Both the position numbers and the translations under genes were made by a program. Source: Idiomarina sp. PL1-037 (GTDB taxonomy: Bacteria > Pseudomonadota > Gammaproteobacteria > Enterobacterales > Alteromonadaceae). Taken from it: DNA of 64,000 nt. The stretch is taken from positions 124,001 through 188,000 of the forward strand of contig NZ_CP139873.1 of NCBI RefSeq assembly GCF_034422975.1. The letters run 5' to 3'. Under the pieces are notes generated by a model that ran no database searches, was not told the origin of the DNA, and worked only from the letters and a program-made list of their open reading frames with translations. Shown here piece after piece: positions 18,562 to 27,556 of this stretch; within the stretch, counting starts at the first letter, position 1, and the number at the start of each line of letters is the position of its first letter.

Positions 18562-18612
18562 AGGCCAGTTTCCCGCTATACCCGGGTCTCCGGGTCATCA
18601 CTTTGAATCGAT

Positions 18613-18642
18613 TTGACAGAATTGCTCGTTGTCCGCTACAGT
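18613..18642 (+). promoter_or_regulatory. Sigma-70 promoter of the aldehyde dehydrogenase
   Basis: TTGACA at 18613-18618 and TACAGT at 18637-18642, 18 bases apart. Transcription would begin at about 18649, inside the palindromic operator that follows. Confidence 0.5.
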
Positions 18643-18647
18643 TAAGA

Positions 18648-18664
18648 ATAGACCGGTCGTCTAT
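18648..18664. promoter_or_regulatory. Palindromic operator, probable NemR-like repressor site
   Basis: ATAGAC-CGGTC-GTCTAT, a perfect 6+6 inverted repeat, directly overlapping the predicted transcription start of the aldehyde dehydrogenase gene. The TAGACC...GTCTA core resembles the NemR box of E. coli as remembered. It lies between the NemR-like gene and the dehydrogenase. Confidence 0.65.
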
Positions 18665-18754
18665 AGCGCAAGGCGTTAAAACACGTCGATCTAAAATCTG
18701 ATTGGTTTAGAGAATTTACCAATGTTTATTTATAGACAATGAACGGGAGATAGA

Positions 18755-20137
18755 ATGAGTAACCAAATTACTACGATCAATCCCTCAAACGACGAAAAGC
18801 TGAAAAACTATACGAAAATGGACCTTGCCGAGGCCACTCAGATAATCGAAGAGAGCCACGCTGCATTTTTACAGTGGCGTCTTGAGTCGCTGGAGCAGCG
18901 TGCTAAGAGCGTGAAAGCTATCGGTAAAGCGCTGCAGGAACACAAGGAAGAGTTTTCCGACCTTATGGTTAAAGAAATGGGCAAGCTGCCGGAACAGGCT
19001 CGTCAGGAAATTGACCTGTGCGTGGGTATATGCGACTACACTGCTGAACATGGCCCGGAAGAGCTGGCTGATGAAGAACGCAAGCCAGGAAACGGTCAGC
19101 GCGGTATAGTCACTTATTCGCCAATTGGTATCGTCTACGGTATCCAGCCATGGAACTTTCCCGCTTATCAAGTCGTACGCTATTCGATAGCTAACATCAT
19201 GGCCGGCAACACTGTGCTGCTGAAACATGCTGAGAACGTTACCGGTAGCGGCTTGTTGCTGGAAAAAATTTATCGCGAAGCAGGACTGCCCGAAAACGTG
19301 TTCCGCACCTTGGTTATTTCCCACGAGACTTCGGATGAAGTCATTGCTCACTCACTGGTACGTGGTGTCACTCTCACCGGAAGCGACGGTGCAGGACGTA
19401 AAGTGGCGACTCAGGCTGCTAAGCACCTTAAAAAGACAGTTCTGGAACTTGGTTCTAACGATGCGTACCTGGTGCTCGACGATGCCGATTTGGAGGTTGC
19501 AGTAGATACCTGCGTTATGGGACGGGTATTCAACACCGGACAGACGTGCGTTTCTGCCAAGCGGTTCGTAGTAACCGAGGCTAACTACGAGGCATTCAAA
19601 GAGCGCTATGTTGAAAAAATGAAAGCTCTGAAAGTTGGAGACCCTAAGCAAAGTGATACGGATGTAGGCCCTATGGCCCGTGTTGATCTGCGAGACCAAT
19701 TGCATAAACAGGTTGAAGAAAGCGTGAGTAAAGGCGCCCGCATACTTTGTGGCGGGGAGAAACCTGAGGGCAAAGGTGCTTTTTATCCGGTGACTGTGCT
19801 GGAAAATGTCGAACCGGGTCAGCCGGCTTACGAGGACGAGCTGTTCGGCCCAGTTGCCGCATTGATTCGTGCTAAGGATGACGAAGATGCTATGCGCATA
19901 GCTAACGACAGCCGCTACGGCCTCGGTGGTGGTATTATTTCAAAAGATGTGCAGCGTGCCACTGAGTTGGCGAGCAAGTACTTCGATACCGGTATGGTTT
20001 TCATCAACGGCTTCGGAGTTGCAACACCAGAGATGCCCTTTGGTGGTGTTAAGGACTCAGGCTACGGCCGCGAACATGGCGGTTTTGGCATGCATGAGTT
20101 TGTTAATGTTAAGGCAATTAACGTGGTTAAGGAGTAA
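18755..20137 (+). CDS. Aldehyde dehydrogenase, YneI/Sad type (probable succinate-semialdehyde dehydrogenase)
   Basis: A 460-residue NAD(P)-dependent aldehyde dehydrogenase with catalytic Cys265 (TGQTCVSAKR) and general base Glu231 (VLELGSN). Length and many segments match E. coli YneI (Sad), e.g. PWNFP, LLKHAENV, GPMARFD-like GPMARVDLRD, FGGVKDSGYGRE. The family oxidises succinate semialdehyde, but related enzymes clear other reactive aldehydes. The NemR-like repressor and palindrome upstream suggest induction by electrophiles, so aldehyde detoxification is a reasonable role. A ribosome site ACGGGAGA precedes the ATG. Confidence 0.9.
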   Translation: MSNQITTINPSNDEKLKNYTKMDLAEATQIIEESHAAFLQWRLESLEQRAKSVKAIGKALQEHKEEFSDLMVKEMGKLPEQARQEIDLCVGICDYTAEHGPEELADEERKPGNGQRGIVTYSPIGIVYGIQPWNFPAYQVVRYSIANIMAGNTVLLKHAENVTGSGLLLEKIYREAGLPENVFRTLVISHETSDEVIAHSLVRGVTLTGSDGAGRKVATQAAKHLKKTVLELGSNDAYLVLDDADLEVAVDTCVMGRVFNTGQTCVSAKRFVVTEANYEAFKERYVEKMKALKVGDPKQSDTDVGPMARVDLRDQLHKQVEESVSKGARILCGGEKPEGKGAFYPVTVLENVEPGQPAYEDELFGPVAALIRAKDDEDAMRIANDSRYGLGGGIISKDVQRATELASKYFDTGMVFINGFGVATPEMPFGGVKDSGYGREHGGFGMHEFVNVKAINVVKE

Positions 20138-20166
20138 CTCCACGCAGGGTTCATTTTTAAGTTTTT

Positions 20167-20197
20167 CCGGCCACTCTTTGAGGAGTGGCCGGTTTTT
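20167..20197. terminator. Strong terminator between dehydrogenase and oligopeptidase B
   Basis: CCGGCCACTC, six-base loop, GAGTGGCCGG, then TTTTT. It can serve the plus-strand dehydrogenase; the A/T context also suits the convergent peptidase gene. Confidence 0.9.
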
Positions 20198-20223
20198 ATC
20201 AGTTCGAGACTGTGTGAACTGGC

Positions 20224-22386
20224 TTATTTGCCTTTCAGTAAATCGAGAAAGAAAGCGTATTCCAGCGCCGTGTTTTGCAAGCGCTTAAAGCGCCCGGAAA
20301 CACCACCGTGACCCGCTTCCATTTCGGTTTTAAACAGCAGCAGATTATCATCGGTTTTATAATCTCTGAGCTTAGCGACCCACTTGGCCGGCTCAAAATA
20401 CTGCACTTGCGAGTCAAAGAGTCCGGTGGTTACCAGCAGATTAGGGTAGTCCTGTGCGCTGATTTGATCATAAGGTGAATACGACAGCATATAGTCGTAA
20501 TAAACTTTCTCTTTCGGGTTACCCCACTCGTCAAACTCGTTGGTAGTGAGAGGAATACTCTCATCCAGCATGGTCGTCACAACATCGACAAAAGGCACAT
20601 GCGCCGCTACGCCAAGGTAAAGTTCCGGAGCCTGATTGATCACTGCGCCCATTAACAGACCACCAGCACTACCACCCATGGCAAAGACTTTATCCTCTGC
20701 GCCATAGCCTTGCTCAACCAATGCCTTAGTCACATCGACAAAGTCATTAAAGGTATTTTTCTTGCTCAGTTTTTTGCCGTCTTCGTACCAGGGACGGCCG
20801 AGCATTTGTGAGCCGCGAATATGGGCGATAGCAAAAACAAAGCCGCGATCCAGTAAGCTTAGACGGTTGCTGCTAAAGCTGGGTTCTGAAGTAGAACCGT
20901 AAGAGCCATAACCGTATTGATATAGTGGGCTGGTGCCGTCTTTTTTAAATTTGTCCTTACGATAAACCAATGTTACCGGAACCTCAGCACCGTCCCGGGC
21001 TTTAACAAATAAGCGTTCGGAAGCATAGTTTTCAGGTTTAAAGTCGCCCAGTACTGGCTGTTGCTTTAACAGGGTTTTATCCAGGCTGTTAAGATCCACA
21101 TCATAGTGGCTGCCCGGAGTAGTCATGCTGGTGTAGTATAGGCGCAACTCAGGGTTATCGGCTTCTTTGTTGCCATAAAAATACAGCGTGTAAGCTTTAT
21201 CCCGGAAGGAAAGCTCTTGTTCATCACCGGTATTTAGATTTCGCACAAACACCTGGGTCTGGCCACGCTGGCGCTGTTTATAGACCAAATGCTGGTCAAA
21301 CAGCTCAATGTCTTCCAGTCGGGTGTCTTCTTCATGCGGAATAACTTCCTGCCAGTGTTGTTTGTCGCCAAGCTTATCGGCGCTTACCCGCATCAGGCGA
21401 AAGTTCACAGCATCCAGATTGGTCAAGACATAATAATCATTGCCGTGTTTCGCTATGCTGTATTCCAGGCCGTCTTCCCTTGGGACAAAGGGTACAGGTT
21501 TGGCGTTGGGATCATTGGCATCGATAAGTGATACAGCTTTTGACTCGGTCGCGTCATGGACAATATAAATTTGAGAGTCGTCTTTACTCTTGCCGATGCC
21601 GGTGTAAAAAGTTGTGTCCTGCTCTTCATAGACCAGCTCATCTTGTTGCTGTTCGGTACCCACTTTATGACGATAGACTTGATAACCTAGCAGGGTTTCC
21701 GGGTCTTTCTTTATGTAGTAAAAATGCTGCCCGTCGTTGCCCCAGACAATACTGCCCGACGTATTTTCGATTTGATCCGGGAGTAACTCACCGGTCTTCA
21801 TATCCTTGAGTTTAATGTCATACATACGGCGGCTAACGGTGTCTTCACTATAGGCTAGAATCGCATCGTCAGGACTGACTTCAAGGCTGCCTACGGAGTA
21901 ATAATCCTTACCTTCAGCAAGCTCGTTAACATTTAACAAAATTTGCTTGTCGGTACCGGAAAAATCTTTACTGCGAACGTAAATCGGATACTCGTTATCG
22001 CCTCGCATTTCTGTTGAGTAATAGTAGCCGCCGTCACGCACTGGCACGGAGTTATCATCTTTGGCAATGCGGCTTTTCATTTCTTCAAACAGCTTTTGCT
22101 GCAGATCTTCCGTGTGAGCCAGCATCTTATCCGTATAAGCGTTTTCAGCCTCAAGATAAGCCAGTACTTTAGGGTCTTTACGTTCATCGTCCCGCATCCA
22201 GTAATAATTATCGATGCGGGTATCGCCATGAATGGTCATTTCATGAGGGACTTTTTCTGCTATCGGAGCTTCAGTACTTTCTTTAGCGGTTGATGAACTG
22301 GTTTCGGTGTTTTGACTCGCCGGAGAGCAGGCCTGCAATAATGCAGCACTTAATAAAGCAATATAAAGGGGACGAAGCTTTTGCAT
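20224..22386 (-). CDS. ptrB: Oligopeptidase B (S9A prolyl-oligopeptidase family) as a lipoprotein
   Basis: A 720-residue S9 peptidase. The beta-propeller domain starts with the PtrB signature HGDTRIDNYYWMRDD. The hydrolase domain has the triad Ser573 (GGSAGG), Asp658 (GLFDSQV) and His693 (EAGHGG). Oligopeptidase B cleaves short peptides after Arg or Lys. Unlike E. coli PtrB, the N-terminus is a signal peptide with a lipobox (LLQAC) followed by a Ser/Thr-rich linker, so it is a membrane-anchored lipoprotein acting in the periplasm or at the surface. This fits a peptide-feeding marine bacterium. The gene stands alone. Confidence 0.93.
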   Translation of the reverse strand: MQKLRPLYIALLSAALLQACSPASQNTETSSSTAKESTEAPIAEKVPHEMTIHGDTRIDNYYWMRDDERKDPKVLAYLEAENAYTDKMLAHTEDLQQKLFEEMKSRIAKDDNSVPVRDGGYYYSTEMRGDNEYPIYVRSKDFSGTDKQILLNVNELAEGKDYYSVGSLEVSPDDAILAYSEDTVSRRMYDIKLKDMKTGELLPDQIENTSGSIVWGNDGQHFYYIKKDPETLLGYQVYRHKVGTEQQQDELVYEEQDTTFYTGIGKSKDDSQIYIVHDATESKAVSLIDANDPNAKPVPFVPREDGLEYSIAKHGNDYYVLTNLDAVNFRLMRVSADKLGDKQHWQEVIPHEEDTRLEDIELFDQHLVYKQRQRGQTQVFVRNLNTGDEQELSFRDKAYTLYFYGNKEADNPELRLYYTSMTTPGSHYDVDLNSLDKTLLKQQPVLGDFKPENYASERLFVKARDGAEVPVTLVYRKDKFKKDGTSPLYQYGYGSYGSTSEPSFSSNRLSLLDRGFVFAIAHIRGSQMLGRPWYEDGKKLSKKNTFNDFVDVTKALVEQGYGAEDKVFAMGGSAGGLLMGAVINQAPELYLGVAAHVPFVDVVTTMLDESIPLTTNEFDEWGNPKEKVYYDYMLSYSPYDQISAQDYPNLLVTTGLFDSQVQYFEPAKWVAKLRDYKTDDNLLLFKTEMEAGHGGVSGRFKRLQNTALEYAFFLDLLKGK

Positions 22387-22514
22387 GTGGGGATCTCGTT
22401 ATGATGATTATTTTTAATTCAAATGATATTAACAAAGTTATAAATTGTTAGCTATATCGGGGGGAGTCTAGTATTGATAGGCATTTCTTAACTGCAGTAG
22501 CCTGGCTTTAAAAG

Positions 22515-22547
22515 CAAAAAGCCCAACAACATCGTTGCCGGGCTTTC
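22515..22547 (-). terminator. Terminator of dps
   Basis: On the minus strand AAAGCCC and CAAC pair with GTTG and GGGCTTT, followed by a T-rich tract (TTTTTGCTTTT). It lies about 30 bases after the dps stop. Confidence 0.8.
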
Positions 22548-22574
22548 AGAGTGTTTGCTAATTGTGCAAATTAA

Positions 22575-23090
22575 TTAGCTTTTGAGTTCACCCGATGCTG
22601 ATTCAATATGAGCACGGACGAACCACTGGAATTGTTCAAGCTCGGCAAGTTGGCCAGTGAGCATGTCCTCTGAAACAGGGTCAAGTTCAGAGAGCTTATT
22701 GAGTGCATCTCTGTGGTCTTTATTAACACCGTTGTACACTTTATCAAGTGCAACTAAATGTTCAGTGACCAAGCCTCTGCCTATCGAATAGTCTTTCCAT
22801 GAACGGCGGTCCACAATTGACTGCGGGGTACCGGCGGGTACGCCGCCTAAGGTCGCTATGCGCTCTGCGATGGTATCGGTCATTTCACGAACGCTATCAA
22901 CCTGTGGGTCCAGCATTTCATGTACGCCAATAAAGTTTGGACCAACCACGTTCCAGTGAACATGTTTAAGCGTCAGTTGAAGGTCAAGCAGTGCAACCAG
23001 ACGGTCGTCGAGCAGCGCTATAGTGTCTTGGGCAGACTTATCTTTTATCCCAGGGGCGGTGAATTCAGCTGTTTTATCACTTGTATTCAT
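22575..23090 (-). CDS. dps: Dps ferritin-like DNA-protecting protein
   Basis: A 171-residue Dps protein. The ferroxidase-site pattern is present: LKHVHWNVVGPNFIGVHEMLD followed by DTIAERIATLGG. Dps forms a 12-subunit shell that oxidises Fe(II) with peroxide, stores iron and coats DNA in stationary phase or stress. The N-terminus has lysines (DKTAEFTAPGIKDK) that may contact DNA. It is a single gene, flanked by its own terminator downstream and a long hairpin upstream that ends the next operon. Confidence 0.94.
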   Translation of the reverse strand: MNTSDKTAEFTAPGIKDKSAQDTIALLDDRLVALLDLQLTLKHVHWNVVGPNFIGVHEMLDPQVDSVREMTDTIAERIATLGGVPAGTPQSIVDRRSWKDYSIGRGLVTEHLVALDKVYNGVNKDHRDALNKLSELDPVSEDMLTGQLAELEQFQWFVRAHIESASGELKS

Positions 23091-23162
23091 TATTCCTCCT
23101 GTTATTTGTTCATCACCCCTTCATACGCGTAAATCGACGCAATGGATCTCTACGCTTAGCAA

Positions 23163-23198
23163 GCAACGACGGCCACCCTATATGGTGGCCGTCGTTGC
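23163..23198 (-). terminator. Long hairpin after the old yellow enzyme gene
   Basis: A perfect 15-bp inverted repeat (GCAACGACGGCCACC and its complement) with a 6-base loop, 24 bases after the stop of the minus-strand old yellow enzyme gene. The tail in that direction is only partly T-rich (TTGCTTGC). It insulates the upstream side of dps. Confidence 0.7.
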
Positions 23199-23221
23199 CG
23201 AAAGCGCGAAAAACTTATTGC

Positions 23222-24310
23222 CTAGTAGCGTTCAAGCCAGTGCGCATAAGGCGCAGGTAATACCCACGAAGGCTTATCGACACGCAGTGCTTTGGCTGCA
23301 TTGTAAGGCCAGTGAGGGTTCTCCAGATGAGCGCGACCAACCATGACTAAATCCAGTTGTCCTTGTGCAACCGTGTGTTCTGCCAGCTGAGGTAAATCGA
23401 TGCCCCAAGCGGAAGCTACTGGAATATCTGCTTCTTTACGAATGCGCTCCGCAATAGGCGCCATAAAGCCTGGGCCCCAAGGGATTTCGGCGTTTGGTGT
23501 TGAGAAACTGATACTGACATTTAAAAAGTCCAGTCCCTCTGCTTTTAGCAACTGAGTCAGTTTAACGGACTCCTGCATCTGCTGCTCGTCATTACCATCA
23601 AATTCAATCACACCAAAGCGCGCGGTTAGCGGGAAGTTATCTGGCCATACTTGTTTTACCGCACGAACTGTCTCTACCAGGAATCGGGAACGGTTCTCAA
23701 ACGAGCCACCATATTCGTCAGTACGCTGGTTCGCATGAGGGGAAAAGAAGCTCTGCCCTAAGTAGCCGTGAGCAAAGTGCAGCTCAAGCCATTCAAATCC
23801 TAAGTCACGAGCTCGTTCCGCAGCGGCAACAAAGTCGTTTTGCACGCGTTTTATGTCGTCCAGCGACATTTCTTCAGGTTCGCGAGGCAGGTTTGCACCA
23901 AAAGCGATAGGAGAGGGCGATATTGTCTGCCAACCTTTAGCATTACCTTCCGCTATATGATCGTCACCGTCCCATGGACGGTTTGCGCTGGCTTTGCGTC
24001 CAGCATGACCAATTTGAATACCGGCAACGGCGCCTGCTTTTTTTATATTTTCTACAACCGGCGCAAAAGCATGTGCCTGTTCGTCGCTCCAGAGGCCTGT
24101 GCAGTTAGGGGTAATACGCCCTTCAGGTGAAACCGCGGTGGCTTCGACAATCACTAAGCCGGCACCGCCACGCGCCAGGCTGGTGTAATGGCTTAAATGC
24201 CAGTCGTTAACGACACCGTCTTCAGCCATATACTGGCACATTGGGGGAACGGCTATGCGGTTACGCAAACGGACGTCTTTTAACTCGAACGGTTGAAATA
24301 GTGCGGACAC
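23222..24310 (-). CDS. Old yellow enzyme, NADH:flavin oxidoreductase (YqjM/XenA type)
   Basis: A 362-residue FMN TIM-barrel. The N-terminus LKDVRLRNRIAVPPMCQY places Cys25 where YqjM/XenA-type enzymes have their redox-tuning cysteine. The substrate pair HAGRK and ELHFAHGYLGQSFFSP are present, as is the FMN end VMVGRAHLENPHWP. The family reduces activated alkenes such as N-ethylmaleimide, quinones or nitro compounds with NAD(P)H. In E. coli the NemR target nemA is a related enzyme; a NemR-like gene lies 5 kb away, but no copy of its palindrome was found in front of this gene. Confidence 0.93.
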   Translation of the reverse strand: MSALFQPFELKDVRLRNRIAVPPMCQYMAEDGVVNDWHLSHYTSLARGGAGLVIVEATAVSPEGRITPNCTGLWSDEQAHAFAPVVENIKKAGAVAGIQIGHAGRKASANRPWDGDDHIAEGNAKGWQTISPSPIAFGANLPREPEEMSLDDIKRVQNDFVAAAERARDLGFEWLELHFAHGYLGQSFFSPHANQRTDEYGGSFENRSRFLVETVRAVKQVWPDNFPLTARFGVIEFDGNDEQQMQESVKLTQLLKAEGLDFLNVSISFSTPNAEIPWGPGFMAPIAERIRKEADIPVASAWGIDLPQLAEHTVAQGQLDLVMVGRAHLENPHWPYNAAKALRVDKPSWVLPAPYAHWLERY

Positions 24311-24551
24311 CTTAAGTACTCCTGTTAATTACTGCGCTTGCTGTCAAAGCAATTTTGGGGAGCCTATACTAGCTCGGAAACTCGTTTGAGATAATTAGAA
24401 ATAATCTATTTCAACCATCGAAAAAGTGAATGTTTACAACTCATTTTTATTTTCACGATAATTGCACTTGCTGTTGCCGATTGATGAGAGTTATCGAGCA
24501 ACTTGAAAGGCAGGGCCCTGAGGTTAAAAATGTAAGAGGTTGGAGACAAAA

Positions 24552-24581
24552 GCGCAAACTCCCTGTGATAAGAGTTTGCGC
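24552..24581 (-). terminator. Terminator of the TonB receptor gene
   Basis: GCGCAAACTC and its complement pair across a 10-base loop; on the minus strand the stem is followed by TTTTG. It lies about 20 bases after the receptor stop. The remaining bases of the 24311-24601 intergenic region hold nothing else recognisable. Confidence 0.8.
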
Positions 24582-24601
24582 GCAAGTTTTATAATCCAGC
24601 T

Positions 24602-27379
24602 TTAGAAGCTGCCTTTGAGACCGAGAGAAAAGGTCGGGCCATATTCTTCGAATTGGAGTATGTAATCACGAGACCCCTGGTAAAGCTCTAACGGTTCATC
24701 GTTGATGTTAGTTGCTTCAAATACCAATTCAGCTTTCTTTGAAAGACGGTAAGAGGCTGTTAAGTCCAGCTGAGTGTGCGGCGAAGTGTAGATATCATAA
24801 CGGCGATCATCACCAACTTCGTCCAGCGACTCATCGCGATGACTTAGGCTCAACCGGGTACTAAACCGACCGCTTTCGTAGCCAACAAAAGCGTTGCCGG
24901 ATAAGTCGGCCGCTTCGGGAATTGAAAAGCTTTCTCCGTCGCGTTCCAGGAGTTCGAGCTCGGTATCAAGTAGAGTTATATTGGCACCAATTAACAGGCC
25001 TTCCAGGCTACTGCCAACAAAGCTGTGCTGCCAGCTAGCTTCAAGTCCTTTGACAGAAGCACTGATCGCGTTAGCTGGCTGCTCTACTTCAAAACCCGTG
25101 AAACCATCTACGTTGTTGCTGACAGTATCAACAATATAGTTGTCAATGTCTTTGTAAAAACCGCCGAGAGTGAATAGGCTGCTTTCTGCGTAGAACCAGT
25201 CGAACATCAAATCAAAATTCATCGATTCGTATGGGTCAAGCTCGGGGTTGCCAAGTTCGGCTTCCATGTCGTCACGGTTAATTTCGGCACGTGGCGAAAT
25301 GTCATTAAAGCTTGGGCGTGCAATAGTGTTCGTCCAGGCTCCACGTAAACGCATGTCGCTGGAAAGGTCGTGTAAAACATGGATGCTTGGCAAAACGTTA
25401 GTGTAGTCGCTGTCGGCAAAGCGTGAACCGATGGTTAGGTCACCCTGTTCGTCGAACAGCAGCTCTGTGCCTTCAGCCTCGAATTGCGTTTGTTCAACGC
25501 GGACGCCCGGAATTATGCGGGTACGTTCTAAATCAAAGGTCCCCATCAAGTATCCTGCGTAGACATCTTCACTTGCTGTGAAGTCACCTCCGGCGCGTAG
25601 AGCCCGGTTTTCGGCAACGTCCTTGTCGCGTTCAGAGAACAGCTCGGTGTTTTGATAATAGTAATCCAGATAAGCTTCCTTGCTTATTCCATCGCCAAGG
25701 TTACCTAGCCCGTATTCCGGTGACCCGGTGGTCAGGTTATCGAGAGAGTAGTCAGGAACATCACGGAACTCATATTCATTAACGTCCGCATCTTTATCTT
25801 TCATGCGCACATCAATACCGGTTTTCAAGGTGAGAGAGGTGATTCCGAAGGCGTAAGGTATTTCCGCGTCGAGGCCGAAGCTGACTTCGTCATCATCAAT
25901 TAATTTTGGCTCTAAAACGGCGCGGTCTAAAACAAAATTGCTGTTGTCTAAATGGCGTTGACTTAATGTGTCGCCTTCTAAGATACGGAAAGACGGTAAC
26001 CCTTTACCAAAAGACACCTCAGAGCTCAAGCCTTCCAGTGTTGACTCAAAGCGACCTTCGTTTTCGTCAAGCACGCGCTCTTCGGTTAGGGTATAGCCCG
26101 CACGGTAATTCAGAGTCCAGTCTTCAAACCGGTTTTCGCCGCCAATGTCCATTGCCATGGTCTTTTGTTCTTTGGTACGGAAGCGAATGCGGCGCTTCAT
26201 GCTATCTGCGGGTAAGTCCACGCGGGCGCTGGTATCGTTGAATTCCGTTACGTCGCCATCTTCGAAGCTAAAAATGCTGCGTTGGCGCGTTTCTTTATCG
26301 GTGAACTCACTGTACATAGTGTTGAAGTAAACACGGGAATTGTTATCCGGGCGATACTCAAGGTTTAGGTTGCTACCGAGGCGCTCGCGGTTCACATAGT
26401 ATTTACGCTGCTGTAGTTCGATTATGGAAAATACTTCGTCGTCACCGAAATCGACCTCATCGTACTCTGCCTCAACGTTGTCAGATTCCAGTTTGCGGTC
26501 AAGATAGTTTATGCCAAAAGCATAGCCAAACTTATCACTTAACTGATCGCTGATGTTGAATTCCACTTTCGGGCTCACTTCGCCGCTTAAGTCGTTATAG
26601 GAAGCTTCCGCACGATACCGTACCTGCTTATCCTGACGGTCAAATGGCGAGGGTGTTTCAATGTTGATAGAGCCGCCTATCGCATCGCCGGGCATATCTG
26701 CAGTTGGGGCTTTTACTAAGGACAAGCTTTCAACTGAACCAGTGGGAATGACATCAAGGGCTACTGCCCGCGAACCGTCTTCCGGTGTTCCGACTCTTAC
26801 GCCATTTATAGTCACAGCATTTAAGCCAGGAGAGATACCCCGGACGCTAACGAAACGACCTTCCCCTTGGTCACGGGAAATGCTTGTGCCGGGCAGACGT
26901 TGCAATGACTCAGCGACATTCTGGTCAACAAACTGACCCATATCATCAGAGGCGATAAAGTTAGTGATAGCATCGGCTGCACGGTAGTCGTTTAACGCCC
27001 GGTTACTTGAATCACGCTGGCTGGTAACTTGAATGCGTTCAATGTCTTCTTCGGTATCAAGCTGGATATCCAATTGCTGGGTGCCGTCTGAGCTCTGTAC
27101 AACTTGTTGTTTTTTTGGGAGGCCAATATATTCGAATATTAATGTCTGCTCACCTTCGCTAATTTGCTGTAGTGTGTAGCGGCCCTGGTTGTTAGTGAAG
27201 GCACTTTGCGCTGTTCCGGCGACAGTGACACGAACTCCTGCCAGAGGGGAACCGTCAGATGTCGTGACTTGACCTTCAACTGTTGTCGCAGCATAAACAA
27301 CAGAACTTACTGGAGCCATTAGGGCAGCTAAAATACTGTAACTTAACAAGGTTTTTCTATTACTTCTAAAGAGTGACAT
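24602..27379 (-). CDS. TonB-dependent receptor with carboxypeptidase-regulatory-like N-domain
   Basis: A 925-residue outer-membrane receptor. After the signal peptide comes a carboxypeptidase-regulatory-like beta domain (about 30-115: TVEGQVTTSDGSPLAGVRVTV), then the plug (about 130-240: LQRLPGTSISRDQGEGRF) and the barrel, ending with the C-terminal aromatic SLGLKGSF. The plug places it in the Caulobacter-type TonB receptor group (TIGR01782-like), many of which import sugars or complex nutrients. It is closely related to the receptor at 45617, which is paired with a phytase. Its divergent neighbour is an exported pyrophosphatase fusion, so a phosphorus-containing substrate is a reasonable inference. 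Confidence 0.92.
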   Translation of the reverse strand: MSLFRSNRKTLLSYSILAALMAPVSSVVYAATTVEGQVTTSDGSPLAGVRVTVAGTAQSAFTNNQGRYTLQQISEGEQTLIFEYIGLPKKQQVVQSSDGTQQLDIQLDTEEDIERIQVTSQRDSSNRALNDYRAADAITNFIASDDMGQFVDQNVAESLQRLPGTSISRDQGEGRFVSVRGISPGLNAVTINGVRVGTPEDGSRAVALDVIPTGSVESLSLVKAPTADMPGDAIGGSINIETPSPFDRQDKQVRYRAEASYNDLSGEVSPKVEFNISDQLSDKFGYAFGINYLDRKLESDNVEAEYDEVDFGDDEVFSIIELQQRKYYVNRERLGSNLNLEYRPDNNSRVYFNTMYSEFTDKETRQRSIFSFEDGDVTEFNDTSARVDLPADSMKRRIRFRTKEQKTMAMDIGGENRFEDWTLNYRAGYTLTEERVLDENEGRFESTLEGLSSEVSFGKGLPSFRILEGDTLSQRHLDNSNFVLDRAVLEPKLIDDDEVSFGLDAEIPYAFGITSLTLKTGIDVRMKDKDADVNEYEFRDVPDYSLDNLTTGSPEYGLGNLGDGISKEAYLDYYYQNTELFSERDKDVAENRALRAGGDFTASEDVYAGYLMGTFDLERTRIIPGVRVEQTQFEAEGTELLFDEQGDLTIGSRFADSDYTNVLPSIHVLHDLSSDMRLRGAWTNTIARPSFNDISPRAEINRDDMEAELGNPELDPYESMNFDLMFDWFYAESSLFTLGGFYKDIDNYIVDTVSNNVDGFTGFEVEQPANAISASVKGLEASWQHSFVGSSLEGLLIGANITLLDTELELLERDGESFSIPEAADLSGNAFVGYESGRFSTRLSLSHRDESLDEVGDDRRYDIYTSPHTQLDLTASYRLSKKAELVFEATNINDEPLELYQGSRDYILQFEEYGPTFSLGLKGSF

Positions 27380-27456
27380 AAAATATCAGTCCCTGAGTTT
27401 AATTGTGGAATGCTTTCTTCAAATATTTCGCACCGGATTGTAAGGCGTTTTAATGA

Positions 27457-27477
27457 CACCTTTATTTCAAAAAGGTG
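27457..27477. repeat. Inverted repeat in the receptor/pyrophosphatase divergent region
   Basis: CACCTTT, seven-base loop, AAAGGTG. It partly overlaps the 11-base-period direct repeat to its right. It may be an operator shared by the two divergent genes. Confidence 0.4.
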
Positions 27478-27492
27478 ACGACTAGGTAACGA
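27475..27492 (-). promoter_or_regulatory. PHO-box-like direct repeat upstream of the TonB receptor
   Basis: GTGACGA-CTAG-GTAACGA, two 7-base units repeated with an 11-base period. On the minus strand it reads TCGTTAC-CTAG-TCGTCAC, comparable with the PhoB box (CTGTCAT-N4-CTGTCAC): 5 of 7 in the second unit, 3 of 7 in the first. It lies about 95 bases before the receptor start in the right orientation. A single further half-site, TTGTCAT, at 27503-27509 faces the plus-strand gene. Confidence 0.35.
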
Positions 27493-27556
27493 TGCAATGG
27501 CTTTGTCATAAACGTTCTTTATACTTGAACCCAAGGAAAGCAAAAGGGAGCTTAAA

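Noticed and set aside
18869..19351. 160-codon frame opposite the aldehyde dehydrogenase
   Set aside because: It is antisense to a clear catalytic gene, with no promoter or ribosome site.
22400..22418. Fur-box-like match (13 of 19) upstream of oligopeptidase B
   Set aside because: It is a low-complexity A/T stretch without symmetry, and the gene has no iron link.
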